NCBI GenBank assembly: GCA_964414585.1
Contig: CAYPXR010000025.1
Coordinates: 1 to 64,000, forward strand
Origin: DATEMU01 sp964414585
Lineage (GTDB): Bacteria > Planctomycetota > Phycisphaerae > UBA1845 > UTPLA1
DNA length: 64,000 nucleotides
Direction of reading: 5' to 3'
The notes under the pieces are model-generated. The model was not told where the DNA came from. It saw only the letters and a program-made list of their open reading frames with translations, and did not search any database. Positions 23,143 through 34,200 of this stretch are shown here, in pieces. Position numbers and translations under genes: made by a program. How positions within the stretch are numbered: the stretch's first letter is position 1; each line of letters starts with the position of its first letter.

Positions 23143-24839
23143 CGATGCGAGCGCCCCATCCCGTCGAACACGGCAGGCTGTTTCACGATCGGGTCCGGCG
23201 CGGCCTTATTCTGGTCGTCGTACTCGTCATGATCGCGCTGCTTTCGTTGCTGGCCGCCGGGTACACCTTCATGGTTCGCGCCAACTTGAACGCCGCGGTC
23301 GCTTATCACGAACAGTTCCAGGCGCGGATGGCGGCGGAGAGCGGGGTCCAGGCCGCGATCACCGTGCTGCGCATCGCGCGAAACGATCCCAGCGTGTGGT
23401 ACGACAGCCCCGAGCGATTCAAGGCGATCGTCGTCAACGGCGCGCCCAAGCAGACGGATGTCATTCAGGACAACACCAACTCCGACCAATACGACCCCAA
23501 CGCGCCGCAGGCGTGGCGATACAACGTGGTCGCACCGAACTACGACGATCCCGCGACCGTCCGCTACGGCCTGACCGACGAATGCTCGAAGCTCGATCTC
23601 AATCGCGCAACCGAGTCGCAGTTGCGGCGATTGTTCGAAATGGCCATTCCCCAGGAAACGACGAACACGATCGATATCAACGTCCTCGTCGATTCGCTTC
23701 TTGATTGGCGCAGTCCGGGCCCCACGCCGCGTCCCAACGGCGCGAAGGATGAATATTACAATTCGCAGGACCCGCCCTATCGCTGCAAGGGAGCGCCTTT
23801 TTCCACGATTGAAGAATTACTTCTTGTCCGCGGCTTTACCGCCTGGGTGGTCTTCGGGGAGGACTACAATCGGAACGGCCTGCTCGATCCGAACGAAGAC
23901 GACGGCGACGCCAGCTTCCCGCCGGACAACGCCGACGGCGTCCTGTTCGCGGGCGTCGCGCCGTTTTTCACCCTCTGGTCGCGGGAGATGAACCTTTCGA
24001 AGGACAATCGTCCGCGCATCAATTTGAATCTGAAGGACGCGCAGAAATTGCAGGAGACGATGTCGGAGGAGTTCCGACCCGAGATTGTCAGCTATGTTAT
24101 GGAGGTTCGGGGCGGGGGAGGGGCCTTTAGCAGTGTTATGAACCTGCTTCCGGCGCCGCCGCCGCCGGAGGAGGAGGAAGAGGAAGCGTCCACCTCGCAA
24201 CCGGCGACGAGTGAGCCGGAGGAAATCGATCCCAGTACGTCCCAGCCGACCTCGCAGCCGAGAACCGGAATGGGCAAGGGCTTGCGCCAATCTTCGTCCG
24301 ATCTACATCAGGCGCGCGGCGCGTCCGAGAAAAAGCCGAAGGCCAAGCGACCGGTCTACCAGAACCTGACGGCGACAATTCCGCCCGGGACCTATCAAGA
24401 CCTGCCGCTCATCCTTGACCGGCTGACGGTGCAGCCGACCCCGATGTTCTCCGGCCGGATCAACGTCGGAACGGCGCCTCGTCCCGTCCTCGCGATGCTC
24501 GAGGACCTGACGGACGAGGAACTGGACGCGATTGTCGCGGCGCGGCGCGAGTTAACGCCCGAGGAGCGGGCGACCCCGGCGTGGTTATTGACGCGGAGCG
24601 TCATCGATGAGAACAGATTCCGACAGATTCTCGACAAGCTCGCAATGGGCTCGTCGGTTTTTCGTATCGAATCGGTGGGGTACGCCGATCACGTCGGCGT
24701 CGTGGAGCGGATCAACGTCGTCTTGGAAATGCGCGGGCCGGTGCCGCAAGTGCTGTACGAGCGAAACCTCGGCAGCCTCGGCGTGGCCTATCGCCCGCAC
24801 ACCGACGAGGTTCGCGGAGTGCGATCGGGGCCTCCGTAA
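23139..24839 (+). CDS. Pseudopilus tip protein GspK-like
   Basis: 566 residues from the ATG overlapping the gspJ stop. A hydrophobic N-terminal helix follows RRGLILVVVLVMIALLSLLA; as in other GspK proteins the Glu at +5 is absent. SAM-like helical regions with KLDLNRATESQL and SRINVGTAPRPVLAML-type strings match the GspK alpha-domain. A low-complexity linker rich in Thr-Ser-Gln-Pro (about residues 345-385) interrupts the domain. GspK is larger than the usual 320 residues mainly because of this linker. It caps the pseudopilus. Confidence 0.85.
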   Translation: MTMRAPHPVEHGRLFHDRVRRGLILVVVLVMIALLSLLAAGYTFMVRANLNAAVAYHEQFQARMAAESGVQAAITVLRIARNDPSVWYDSPERFKAIVVNGAPKQTDVIQDNTNSDQYDPNAPQAWRYNVVAPNYDDPATVRYGLTDECSKLDLNRATESQLRRLFEMAIPQETTNTIDINVLVDSLLDWRSPGPTPRPNGAKDEYYNSQDPPYRCKGAPFSTIEELLLVRGFTAWVVFGEDYNRNGLLDPNEDDGDASFPPDNADGVLFAGVAPFFTLWSREMNLSKDNRPRINLNLKDAQKLQETMSEEFRPEIVSYVMEVRGGGGAFSSVMNLLPAPPPPEEEEEEASTSQPATSEPEEIDPSTSQPTSQPRTGMGKGLRQSSSDLHQARGASEKKPKAKRPVYQNLTATIPPGTYQDLPLILDRLTVQPTPMFSGRINVGTAPRPVLAMLEDLTDEELDAIVAARRELTPEERATPAWLLTRSVIDENRFRQILDKLAMGSSVFRIESVGYADHVGVVERINVVLEMRGPVPQVLYERNLGSLGVAYRPHTDEVRGVRSGPP

Positions 24840-24857
24840 CAACAGGACAGGCGAAGG

Positions 24858-26609
24858 ATGCTAGGCGGCAAAAACATTCTGGCCCTGGAATGGAACCGCA
24901 AGGATTTGCGCATGATCGTCCTGCGCCCGAAGGGCGCCGGCGTCGAACTGATCAAGGCCGTCTCGGTTCCCATTCCCGCTGAAGTCCGCCAGGATGATGC
25001 CGAATCGCTCGGCGCCTTCATCCGCGCGGCGATGAAGAGCGCCGATCTCGGGGCCAGGCGGGCGTTGCTATCGATCCCGCGCGATCAGGTCGTGCTCAAC
25101 ACCCTGAGCCTCCCGCCGACACCGGCGGAGGAATTGGCGGCGATCGTGCAATTCCAGGTCGTCAAGGAGTTGCCGTTTCCCGCGGAGCAGGCGACGCTCG
25201 ACTTCGCGGTGTGCGGCGATTTTGACCCGAAGGCGGCCAGCAACGTGCTCGTCGCGGCGGTCCGCAACGAGGACCTCGACTTTTATCGCAAGGTCGCCGC
25301 CACCGCCGAACTGTCCGTCGAGAATATCGGCCTGCGTCCGTTTTCCAATCTGCAGGCCGTGCTGACCAACTGGCCGGAACTCGTCTCACGAACGGTCCTG
25401 GTCGTCGAAGTCGGGCCCCAACTGACCGAGATCGACATCGTCAAGAGCGGCGTGCTGTCGTTTTCGCGCGCGGCGTCCGTCGGCATCAGCGACGTCGCCA
25501 TCGCCGCCGAGGTCGCCCTGACGGACAGTCGCATTTCCGCCGCGCCGCTGTCGGACCGCGAGCCGGATGAATTGAGTCAGCGGGCGGTCTCCGATCTCAT
25601 GGTCGACATCATCCGGTCTTTTGAGGCCTATCGCGCGACCGATCCGACGATCAGCGTCGATCAGATCGTCGTCGCCGGATCGTCCGGGCTCGAACCGCAA
25701 CTCGCCCACGCGCTCGCCGCGCGATTTGCCGCGAAGGCCGATCTCTTTACGCCGAACGAGGCCCTGGGCCTGCCGCCCCAGCGGGCCCGCGAACTTCGTG
25801 GCTTCTCCGCCATGATCGGCCTCGCCCTCGGCCATAGCGACAAGGGGCTGGGCCACTTCGATTTCCTGAATCCCAAGAAGCCGATCAGCCGGCGGGCGAT
25901 CCGCATGAAGAAAGTCCCCGTCGCCGTCGCGACGGCGCTGCTGTTTCTCGGCTCCGGGTTCGTCTTCCACTTCAAGTACGTCGCGCCGAGACAGGCCCAG
26001 GCCCGACTGCTTGCCGATCAGGTCAACGATAAGAAAAAGAAGGAGCGGGTCATCCTCGATTTCAAGGCGCAGGTCGACGCCGTGGATGACTGGGTCGCGT
26101 CGCAACAAATCTGGCCGGAAGTCCTGGTCGCGCTAAGCGAGGTCTTTCCGGACGAAAAGGAAGCCTATGTGACGCGGGTCGACTTCGAAACCCGGCCCAT
26201 TCCCAAATCCGATCACCGCGCCAGCTCGGTCAAGATCAAGTTTCGAACGGCCTCGCTCGGAACCGTCAACAGCATTACGGCCAAGCTCCAGTCGGCGGGC
26301 TTTTCCAACGTCGTGCCCGGCAAGGAAACGTCGTCGCCCTCCCCCGATGGTTATTCCAATGACACGGCGATTGACGCGGGCATCCCGACCCGGACGATGC
26401 TTGTTGACGAAACGGCGTCCGGGAAATCGGTTGAGGCGCCGACTCCGCAGTCAACCGATGCGCCCACGTCGACGCAACCGGTGGAAACGTTACCCGCCGC
26501 CGCCCACGCTCCGGCATCGCCGAAGGGCACGCACGCGCCGATCGCGAAACCCCCCACGCCGACCACCCAGCCCTCCAAGAAACCCAATTCCACGGGGGGC
26601 CGGAAATGA
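24858..26609 (+). CDS. GspL-like assembly protein: PilM and PilN domains fused
   Basis: 583 residues. Residues 1 to about 340 form an actin-like PilM/GspL cytoplasmic domain (LALEWNRKDLRMIVL at the start, then RRALLSIPRDQVV). A single transmembrane helix lies at about 355-373. A PilN/GspL-type periplasmic region follows to about 510, and then a Thr/Pro-rich tail. In T2SS this protein recruits GspE to the membrane. The fused form is the T2SS arrangement, in contrast to separate pilM and pilN of type IV pili. Its stop overlaps the next start. Confidence 0.88.
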   Translation: MLGGKNILALEWNRKDLRMIVLRPKGAGVELIKAVSVPIPAEVRQDDAESLGAFIRAAMKSADLGARRALLSIPRDQVVLNTLSLPPTPAEELAAIVQFQVVKELPFPAEQATLDFAVCGDFDPKAASNVLVAAVRNEDLDFYRKVAATAELSVENIGLRPFSNLQAVLTNWPELVSRTVLVVEVGPQLTEIDIVKSGVLSFSRAASVGISDVAIAAEVALTDSRISAAPLSDREPDELSQRAVSDLMVDIIRSFEAYRATDPTISVDQIVVAGSSGLEPQLAHALAARFAAKADLFTPNEALGLPPQRARELRGFSAMIGLALGHSDKGLGHFDFLNPKKPISRRAIRMKKVPVAVATALLFLGSGFVFHFKYVAPRQAQARLLADQVNDKKKKERVILDFKAQVDAVDDWVASQQIWPEVLVALSEVFPDEKEAYVTRVDFETRPIPKSDHRASSVKIKFRTASLGTVNSITAKLQSAGFSNVVPGKETSSPSPDGYSNDTAIDAGIPTRTMLVDETASGKSVEAPTPQSTDAPTSTQPVETLPAAAHAPASPKGTHAPIAKPPTPTTQPSKKPNSTGGRK

Positions 26610-28222
26610 AACCTCGCGAAAAATTTCTGGCGATCCTTGTTGGCACCGCGGTCGGGCTTGCCGGCCTTTATCAAGTGGCGAATCTTTTCTTCATCCAGCC
26701 GGTGGCCAAGGCCGAGCGGGATATCGCCAACCTGGAGATGGAAAACGCCCGTCTCGACAGCGTCCTTCGATCGCGACGTCATCTGACCGAACGCTGGATC
26801 TCGGACGTCGGCCGGACGCTGGGCTTCAGTCGTCCGGATGTTTCCAACCGAATTGCGCAGGGCCTTAAGATTCTGGCTCAGCGTCATGGTTTCGAGAATC
26901 CGTTGTTCTGGCCCAACAGCGCGGGCTCGAAGATCGGGTCGAAGACCGGGATCACAACCGTTTCTTATCGCGTCGCCGCGGAAGGTCCCTACAAGAACGC
27001 GATCGCGTTTCTGATGGACATTTACAAGATTCCTTATCTTTGCGAGATTTCGCGGCTGAGCGTGACGCCGATTCTCCAGCGGAATCGTCCACGCGACGAA
27101 GTGAAAATCGAATTCACCGTCGAGACGCCGCTGCTTCCGCAGATCGACAAGAAGAAAATCAGCGAAGTCGCCAACGCGTCGCCGCTGTCCCTCGAAGATG
27201 CGCAAAAGCTCGGGCCGGCGCGCGAAGATCTCCGGCCCGACGACGCGATGGCGTTGCTGTCACGGCGAAACATCTTTCGCCCGTACGTCCCGCCGCCGAA
27301 CAATATCCTGATGGTGGATAATCAGGACTGGAAAACCGTCGTGCTTCGCGCGAAATTCTTCTGGGAAGGCGAGGTGTTACGGCAAACCGTTGATGGCAGC
27401 CTGGCCGAAGAGGTGGTGAAGACCGTGCCGAGCAAGAGCAATCTCGAACTCCGCGGATTCGGCGACGCGGTCGAGATTCAGGGCACGTACGCCGACGGGA
27501 AGACATTCGGTCCGCAGAAATTCGATTTCGCCGCCAAGAAGGATTGGACTTATGCCGTGGCGGCGCATCATCCTCCTCCGCCGCCGACCGTCGTCGACCT
27601 CGCCGTGGACAACCAGCACACCGATCCCGTCGATCTCGACATCACCGTGACGCTCGCCGACGGCAAGACCAAGGCCAAGCCGACGATTCGCGTGCATGGC
27701 GGGACCAAGCTCGATCTCGAACAATACGAAGTGAAATCCCTGACTGCGGTTGCGACCTATGCCTCGGGACGCAAGTCGCCGACGGCGACCTTTTCGCCGG
27801 GTAAAGAGAAGCAGACGTACACGGTCCCGCCTGAGCCGGTCGAACAGCCGGTGCAAGTCGTCGATACCAACGATCCGCCGGCCGATCCGAGCCTGGTCGT
27901 GACCGGGATGGTGACGTATGAAGGAAAACAAGAGCTGATCGCCAACGCCGGCGCGGAGCGAAAGGTCATCATCGCCGGTCAGGCGGCGAGCGTGGACGGC
28001 GGGACCCTGCTCGGAATTCACCCGCTGGGCGGCGTCGTCAAAATGCCCAGCGGAAATTACTACATTTATCCCCTCGGCAAATCTTTTTCACAGCGCGTGA
28101 AACTGGATGCAAAAACGGACGAGGAATTGCCCGCCGCGATCGACGCCTGGTCGCGGCCCGAGGCCCCGGAAAGTGAGTCAAAACAGGCGTCGGCCGCAAT
28201 CGAACCGGCCGGTACCCAGTAG
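26606..28222 (+). CDS. GspM/PilO-like protein with a GspC/PilP-type C-terminal domain
   Basis: 538 residues from an ATG overlapping the previous stop. An N-terminal transmembrane helix and coiled coil (about residues 8-60) and a ferredoxin-like PilO/GspM domain (to about 180) are followed by RRNIFRPYVPPPNN, a PilP/GspC-type entry motif. A middle region of beta repeats ends in DPSLVVTGMVTYEGKQEL (about 425-500), which has the pattern of the GspC homology-region domain that docks to the secretin N0 domain. This is far longer than GspM (about 160). No separate gspC is present, so this fusion may do both jobs. Confidence 0.8.
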   Translation: MKPREKFLAILVGTAVGLAGLYQVANLFFIQPVAKAERDIANLEMENARLDSVLRSRRHLTERWISDVGRTLGFSRPDVSNRIAQGLKILAQRHGFENPLFWPNSAGSKIGSKTGITTVSYRVAAEGPYKNAIAFLMDIYKIPYLCEISRLSVTPILQRNRPRDEVKIEFTVETPLLPQIDKKKISEVANASPLSLEDAQKLGPAREDLRPDDAMALLSRRNIFRPYVPPPNNILMVDNQDWKTVVLRAKFFWEGEVLRQTVDGSLAEEVVKTVPSKSNLELRGFGDAVEIQGTYADGKTFGPQKFDFAAKKDWTYAVAAHHPPPPPTVVDLAVDNQHTDPVDLDITVTLADGKTKAKPTIRVHGGTKLDLEQYEVKSLTAVATYASGRKSPTATFSPGKEKQTYTVPPEPVEQPVQVVDTNDPPADPSLVVTGMVTYEGKQELIANAGAERKVIIAGQAASVDGGTLLGIHPLGGVVKMPSGNYYIYPLGKSFSQRVKLDAKTDEELPAAIDAWSRPEAPESESKQASAAIEPAGTQ

Positions 28223-28283
28223 AATAGTGAGCAGCGAGTCGTCGGTCCCCCGGGCGATCGACGGGCGGTGCGGAGGCACGATA

Positions 28284-31200
28284 ATGGCGTCACCGAGAAT
28301 TCATTCCCCGAAGATCACGAACCGCGCCGGGGCGGCGCTCGCGGCCGTGTACGCGATCTTTTTATCCGCCCAGGGATTCGGACAATCGAAGTCCCCTGCG
28401 ACGACCCGTCCGGCTCACTCCACGACTCATCCCGCCAAGCATCCGACCACTCGCCCGTCTCTCAACCGACCGTCCCGGGCGGATGAACTTAACGCACTCC
28501 GCGAGAAAGCCATGCAATCCATCAAGTCTCCCGAAGGGGGCTATCCGACCACGCGGCCGACGATGCCGCCGCCAAAACCGGCGCTGCATGTTCCTCCAAA
28601 GCAACCGCCGACCGGTCACGCGACGCCCCCCGCCAAACCGATGGCTTCACCGTCGCGACCGATGGCGCCGTCCGCGCATCCCGCGGGAAAGCCGATGGCC
28701 GGCGTTCCCGGCGCCGGCCGGCCGGGCCAGACGCCGCCGGTCCTACCGGACAATTCGTCGACCACGGCGCCCGCGGGGATCGAGAACACCCAGACGACGT
28801 TGACGTTTACGATCGCGCCGATCGATCCGGAAGCGCGGACCTATCGCTTCGACTATGTCAACACGGCCTGGGGCGACGTGCTCGCGGATTTCTCGCGGAT
28901 GAGCGGACTGTCGTTCCTCAATCAGCCCGATCCGCCGATTACCGAGGCGCTGACCTTCCATAGCCCCAGGGATTTCACCTACAAGGAGGCGCTCGATCAG
29001 CTCAACGAGCTGCTCACGTCGCGCCCCTTGAACAAGTATGTGATTCAGCGCGAGGCGCGTTTCCTGACGATCGACCGTCTGCCGGATGCGATGCGCAAGA
29101 TCCCGCCCAGCCGGATGTTTGCGTCTTTCGACGACATGGAAAAGGCGAACCTCGGACAATTTGACGTCGCTTTGGTCAACATGGAGGTTCCCGAAGGCTG
29201 GTCACCCTACGAGATCATCGAAAAGTTTCGCGTCCTGCTCTCCGACACGTATGGCACCCAGGTCAACGGCGAAAAGCTGGAGCTGACCGGGCAGGTGTGG
29301 GAGCACCATCGATTCCGCGATTTGATCAAGACGCTGGCGCCCATGAGCAAGCCGGAGAAGGACGACCCGCGGGTGACGATGACCATCGACGTGAAAAACG
29401 CCCGGGTCGCCGACCTGCAGACAATGCTCCGCCAGATCTTTCCCGGCGCCGCGCCGGCCGCGCCCGGCCGGGGGCCCGGCGTCGATCCAAAGATGGAGAA
29501 TGCCAAGCGGATCGACATCCTCGCGGACATCAAGAACAACCGACTCATGATCAAGGCGATGGCGTCGATGCTGCCTGAAATCGCGGACATGGTCGCCAAG
29601 CTCGACACCGGCTCCGGGCCGACGCTGCCGGAGATGAAGGTCATCAAGCTGGAATTCGCCGACGCCAATCAGCTCTCCGCGACGCTCAAGCAGATGTTCA
29701 TGAAGGAGCAGCAGGCGCTGATGCGTCCCGACGGCAGCTACGTCTCGCCGGAGATGAAAGCCAACCTCGAACGCGACATCTTTCCGGATCCCGCGAGCAA
29801 CTCCGTGATCCTCGTCGGCGGCAAGGAAGGCCTCGCCAAGGCCGAAGCGGTGGTCAAGGAATGGGACACCCCGGCGGAAAATCAGATCACCGAGGTGGTC
29901 GAACTCAAGAACGCCGACTCCAACACCGTCTCCGCGACACTGATGAATGTTTTTCCGCCGACCGGAAAGGGTGGCGTGCAGGAGCGGATCGTCCCGCGAA
30001 CGAACACCTCCCTGTTGGTGTCGTGTTCGCGGCAGAGCTTTGAAAAGATCCGCTCGCTGGTAGAGAAGCTCGATGTCCCGCCGGACGATGATGCCAAGGA
30101 GCATGTCGTGCAGCCCAAGGCCGTGTCCCCCACGGCCCTTGCGCAGATACTCCAGCAGGCCATGAATGGTTCGTCGGCTCCTCGAGCGCAGGTGCCCGGC
30201 CAGCGCGGCGTGCAGCCGTCCCCGCCGTCGGGTCCCGGCGCGCGGATTATCCCCGACGACGCCACCGGCTTCCTTTTCGTCTATTGCAACGACAAGGAAT
30301 GGGAAAAGGCCGAACCGCTGATCAAGAAGATTGATGAGCAGGCGGTCGTGGTCGAGCCGAAGCTGAGGAGCTTCATCCTCAAGCGGGCGACCGCCGAAGA
30401 CGTCGCGGCGATGTTGCGGCAGATGTTCGGCGCGGCGACGCCCGGCGGCAAAGCGCCCGGCGCGGCGCCGCAGGAACTCTTCTTCGCGGATACGTACAAC
30501 AACGCCGTGCAGATCTTTGCGTCCGACGAATTTCTGGCCAAGGTCGCGCCGTTCATCGAGCAGCTCGACGTGGAAACCGGCGGCGAACTGACCGTCATCA
30601 AGCTCGCCCACGCCAAGGCCGACGCGATCGTCTCCGTCCTCGCGCAAACGTTTCCCGGCTCCGCCGGTACGCCGGTCCGCGCGATGTCGGGCGGCGGAAA
30701 AGGGCCGCCGCCGGCGCAGGTCGCTCCCGGCGGGGGCGGCGTTCGCATCGTACCTGAGCCGATTACGAATTCGCTGCTGGTGACCGCACCGGCCAAAGAA
30801 CTCGCCCAGATCAAGCAACTCGTCGACTCGATGGAAGCGGCCGCCGAGGCCCAGGCCGGCACCCGCGTGATCATGCAATGCAAACATCGCCCGTCGGCGG
30901 AACTCGCCGAGACGCTGCGTAGTCTCGCGGGCGTTGCGACCCGTCCGACCGGCAAGATCACCTCCGGTTCCGGCGCGGTGAGCAACGCCTACGGTGCGGA
31001 CGCGCTCAATATCGTGGCGGCGGGCAACCAGATCATTCTCGACGGTCCGCGAGACGACGTCGCCAAGTCGATCCAGCTCTTCGAACAGATTGACGTGCCC
31101 TACGAGGAGGCGATCTATCGCAAGTACGCCGTTCAGGACGCGTCCGAGGATGAGAAAAAGCTCCGCGCGATGCTCGCGATGAAGCCGGCCCCCGCGAAAC

Positions 31201-34200
31201 CCGAAGGCGGCAAGGGCGGTGAAGCCGCGCCGCAGCAGCGACTGGCCGTGCCCGAGGCGATCCAGATCGTCGCCGACACGTATGAAAATACCCTGCTCAT
31301 CGCGGCAAAGTCGGAATCGGATTTCAAGGTCGTCGAAAGCGTGCTGACGCTGCTGACGCACGATCCGATCAATCTCAATCCCGAAGAGGTCCGGGATAAT
31401 AAGCCCTTTTTCCTGATCACACTCAAGAATAAGGACGCGTTTGACATTTCCTTCACGGTCGAAGACCTCGTCAATCCTGACCGCAAGAGCGGCGGCATCA
31501 AATTGGAAGAAGGCCCGACGAAGAAGACGCTGCTGGTGAAGAATTGCAAGCCGAGTCAGCGCGCGATGGTCGAGGAGTACGTGGCGCTTTTCGATGTGCC
31601 GGACACGAAGCATCGCCAGGGGTTCCGAACGATCGATACGGACAAGATGCCGCCCGAGGTGCTGGTGCGTCTCTTGCAGCGAAATGCGCCCATGCCGATC
31701 AAGGTCGTGGATTCCGGCGATGTGGCCGGGCGCGTCCAGGTAATCGATATTCATGCCGGCGAGCCGGAGGAGCCGGAGGCGAAGCCCGAAGAAAAGCCGG
31801 GCGCCTCGGCGAACCCGTGTGTCCTGCCGGCGTCGCTGTTGCGATCGCTCGCCGCTGTGGCGATGGGGCCGACCGACGATGCGAATTGCGATGAAGGCGA
31901 ACCGCTGGAGCCGGCGGTCTGCCCGATTTGCCATCAGAGCCCGTGCGTCCTGCCGGCGGAATTACTGAAGTCCCTCGACGCCGTCAGCATGGCCGGTTCC
32001 GACGACGAACCCTCCGCCACGACGCGCCCCGCCTCGGCGCACAACCACCCGGTTACGGAAAGCCGCAAGACGGGCCGACCCGACATCATCAAAGAGGCCG
32101 TGAATGAAAGCGGCCCGCCGACGATCCTCGTCGATCCCGACACCGGCAAATTGATCATCATGGGTCGGGAAGAAGACCTCGATACGCTCGAGGAGTTCAT
32201 CGACGACATTACTTACGGCGAGCAGCCGATCGTCTTCCGCAAGTTTCCATTGAAGTATTCGGATGTGGCGACGGCCGGTCAGCTTCTCGAAACGATCTTC
32301 AACCAGGGCACGGCGTCCAAGAAAAGCAAGTCGTCACTGCTGCCGCCGACGCCGCAACCAATGCCCGTGCCTCAACCGGGTCAGCCGGGTCAACCCGGTC
32401 AGCCTCAGAAGCCGGGCCAGCCGGGCCAGCCGCCGCAGCAACCCGTCCAGGTGCAGCCCGCCGCGCCCAGCCGGATCAAGGTGTTCCCGGATACCCGCAC
32501 GCGGAGCCTCTTCGTCGCCGCGCCGCTTTCAGACATTCCGCTGGTGATCGACATCCTGAAGCAGATTGACAGCAAAGTGGAACAGAGCGCGTCAAACGTC
32601 AAGATCTTCTGCCTCGAAAAGCTGGACGCCACGCAGGTCGTGGAAAACTTGAAAGAGGTCTTCGACGTTCCAACCAGCGGGCGCGGCGGTCGCGGCGGAC
32701 AGCGCGGTGGCCAGCCGAACCGGCCCGGTCAACCGCAGGGCCAGCCGAATCAAGCGCAGCAGCAGCAGGTCCTGCAAATGCAAGGCGGACCGGGTCAAGG
32801 CGTCGTCGTTTCCTCGGAGGACACAATCAGCCTGACCGCCGATCCGCAGACGAATTGCATCATCGCCAAGGCGCCGCTCGATGTCTTGGACTTGGCCGCC
32901 AATCTCATCGACAAGCTGGAGAAGAACCCGAACAACACCGAGACGCAGATGCGCCGCGTTCCATTGAAAAATGCGCGGGCCACGGACATTGCCGGCATTG
33001 TCAAGGACGTCACGGCCAAGATGGCGGGACAGGTGTCCGGCGGACCGGGCAATCGCAGCGCGCGGACCAATCCCGGCATCTCCGTGAACGCGGATTCCCG
33101 AACCAACAGCGTCATCCTCGCGGGACAGGCCAAAGACATCGAAAAGGCCGTCGAGATCATCGAACAGATGGACTCCGACCAAAGCGGCGGGACGATCCGC
33201 CAATTCGCCGTCAAAGGCGATCCGAACACCATCTCCACCGCGCTCAAGTCGCTCTTCGTTTCCGGGCAGCAATCCGACATCGTCATCACGGCGGATGCGT
33301 CCAGCGGCACGGTCCTGGTGAAGGCGCCGGGGCCGCAAATGACGGAGATCGCGGAGCAGATCGACGCGATGGAAGAAAAGATCGCGACGAGCACGGACGT
33401 CCGCATGATCAAACTGATGGTGGCCAACGCCGAGACCGTCGCCGAGAAGATGCAGGCCATCTTCGCCGATGCCCGCGGCAAGAGCGGCGGCAAGCAGAAC
33501 ATCAGCATCAAGGGCAACAAATCCAACAGCACGCTCTACGTCAGCGGCGCCGACAACGACATTTTCAAGACGATCGAATCGGTCGCCCACGACATGGACA
33601 AGGCTCCGCTGGATTTCATGGTGAAGAGCTTCCCGCTCAAATACGCCTCCGCCGTCGACGTCAACCAGAAGCTGACGGAGATGATGCTCAAGGCGACGCA
33701 GACCAAGGTCCTCGAAGGGGCCAAGCTCGATCTGGTCGGCGTCGTGCCCGATGCGCGGACCAATTCGCTCGTGGTGACCGGCGGGCCGATCACGTTCGGC
33801 TTCATCGGAAGCATCATCGATCAGATCGATCAGGAGGCCAAGGACACGGCGCGCTATGCACAGACCTACACGCTTCCGCCGTCGGTCGATGCGACGCAAG
33901 TCGCCGCCAACATCCAGGCGCTCTTCGCCTCACCGACCGCGCAGTCGATGGGCCAGGAGCCGCCCGCCATCACCGCGAACCCCGGCGCGAACGTGGTCAT
34001 TGTGAACGCGACGGAGCGGCAGCATAAGCAGATCAAGGAAGAAGTCGTCGATCCGCTGCTCGCGACCGTCGGCACGGGGCTGCCCGAGACGCGCTTCGTC
34101 GTGCTCAAGCACGGCAAGGCCGACGAAGTCGCCCGGGCGATGATGGAATCGCTGAAGGCGACGGCCGCTCCCAATGCCCGGGGGCAGTGGCCGATCAACG

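Noticed and set aside
28107..28283. Upstream extension of the giant secretin to 28107
   Set aside because: It overlaps the end of the gspM-like gene, is Arg/Pro/Ser-rich without hydrophobic core, and the ATG at 28284 has a good ribosome binding site and a signal peptide right behind it.
29202..31934. 910-residue open frame antisense to the secretin gene
   Set aside because: It is His/Arg/Asp-rich as expected for the complement of a GC-rich coding strand and no family motif was seen. The secretin strand is clear.
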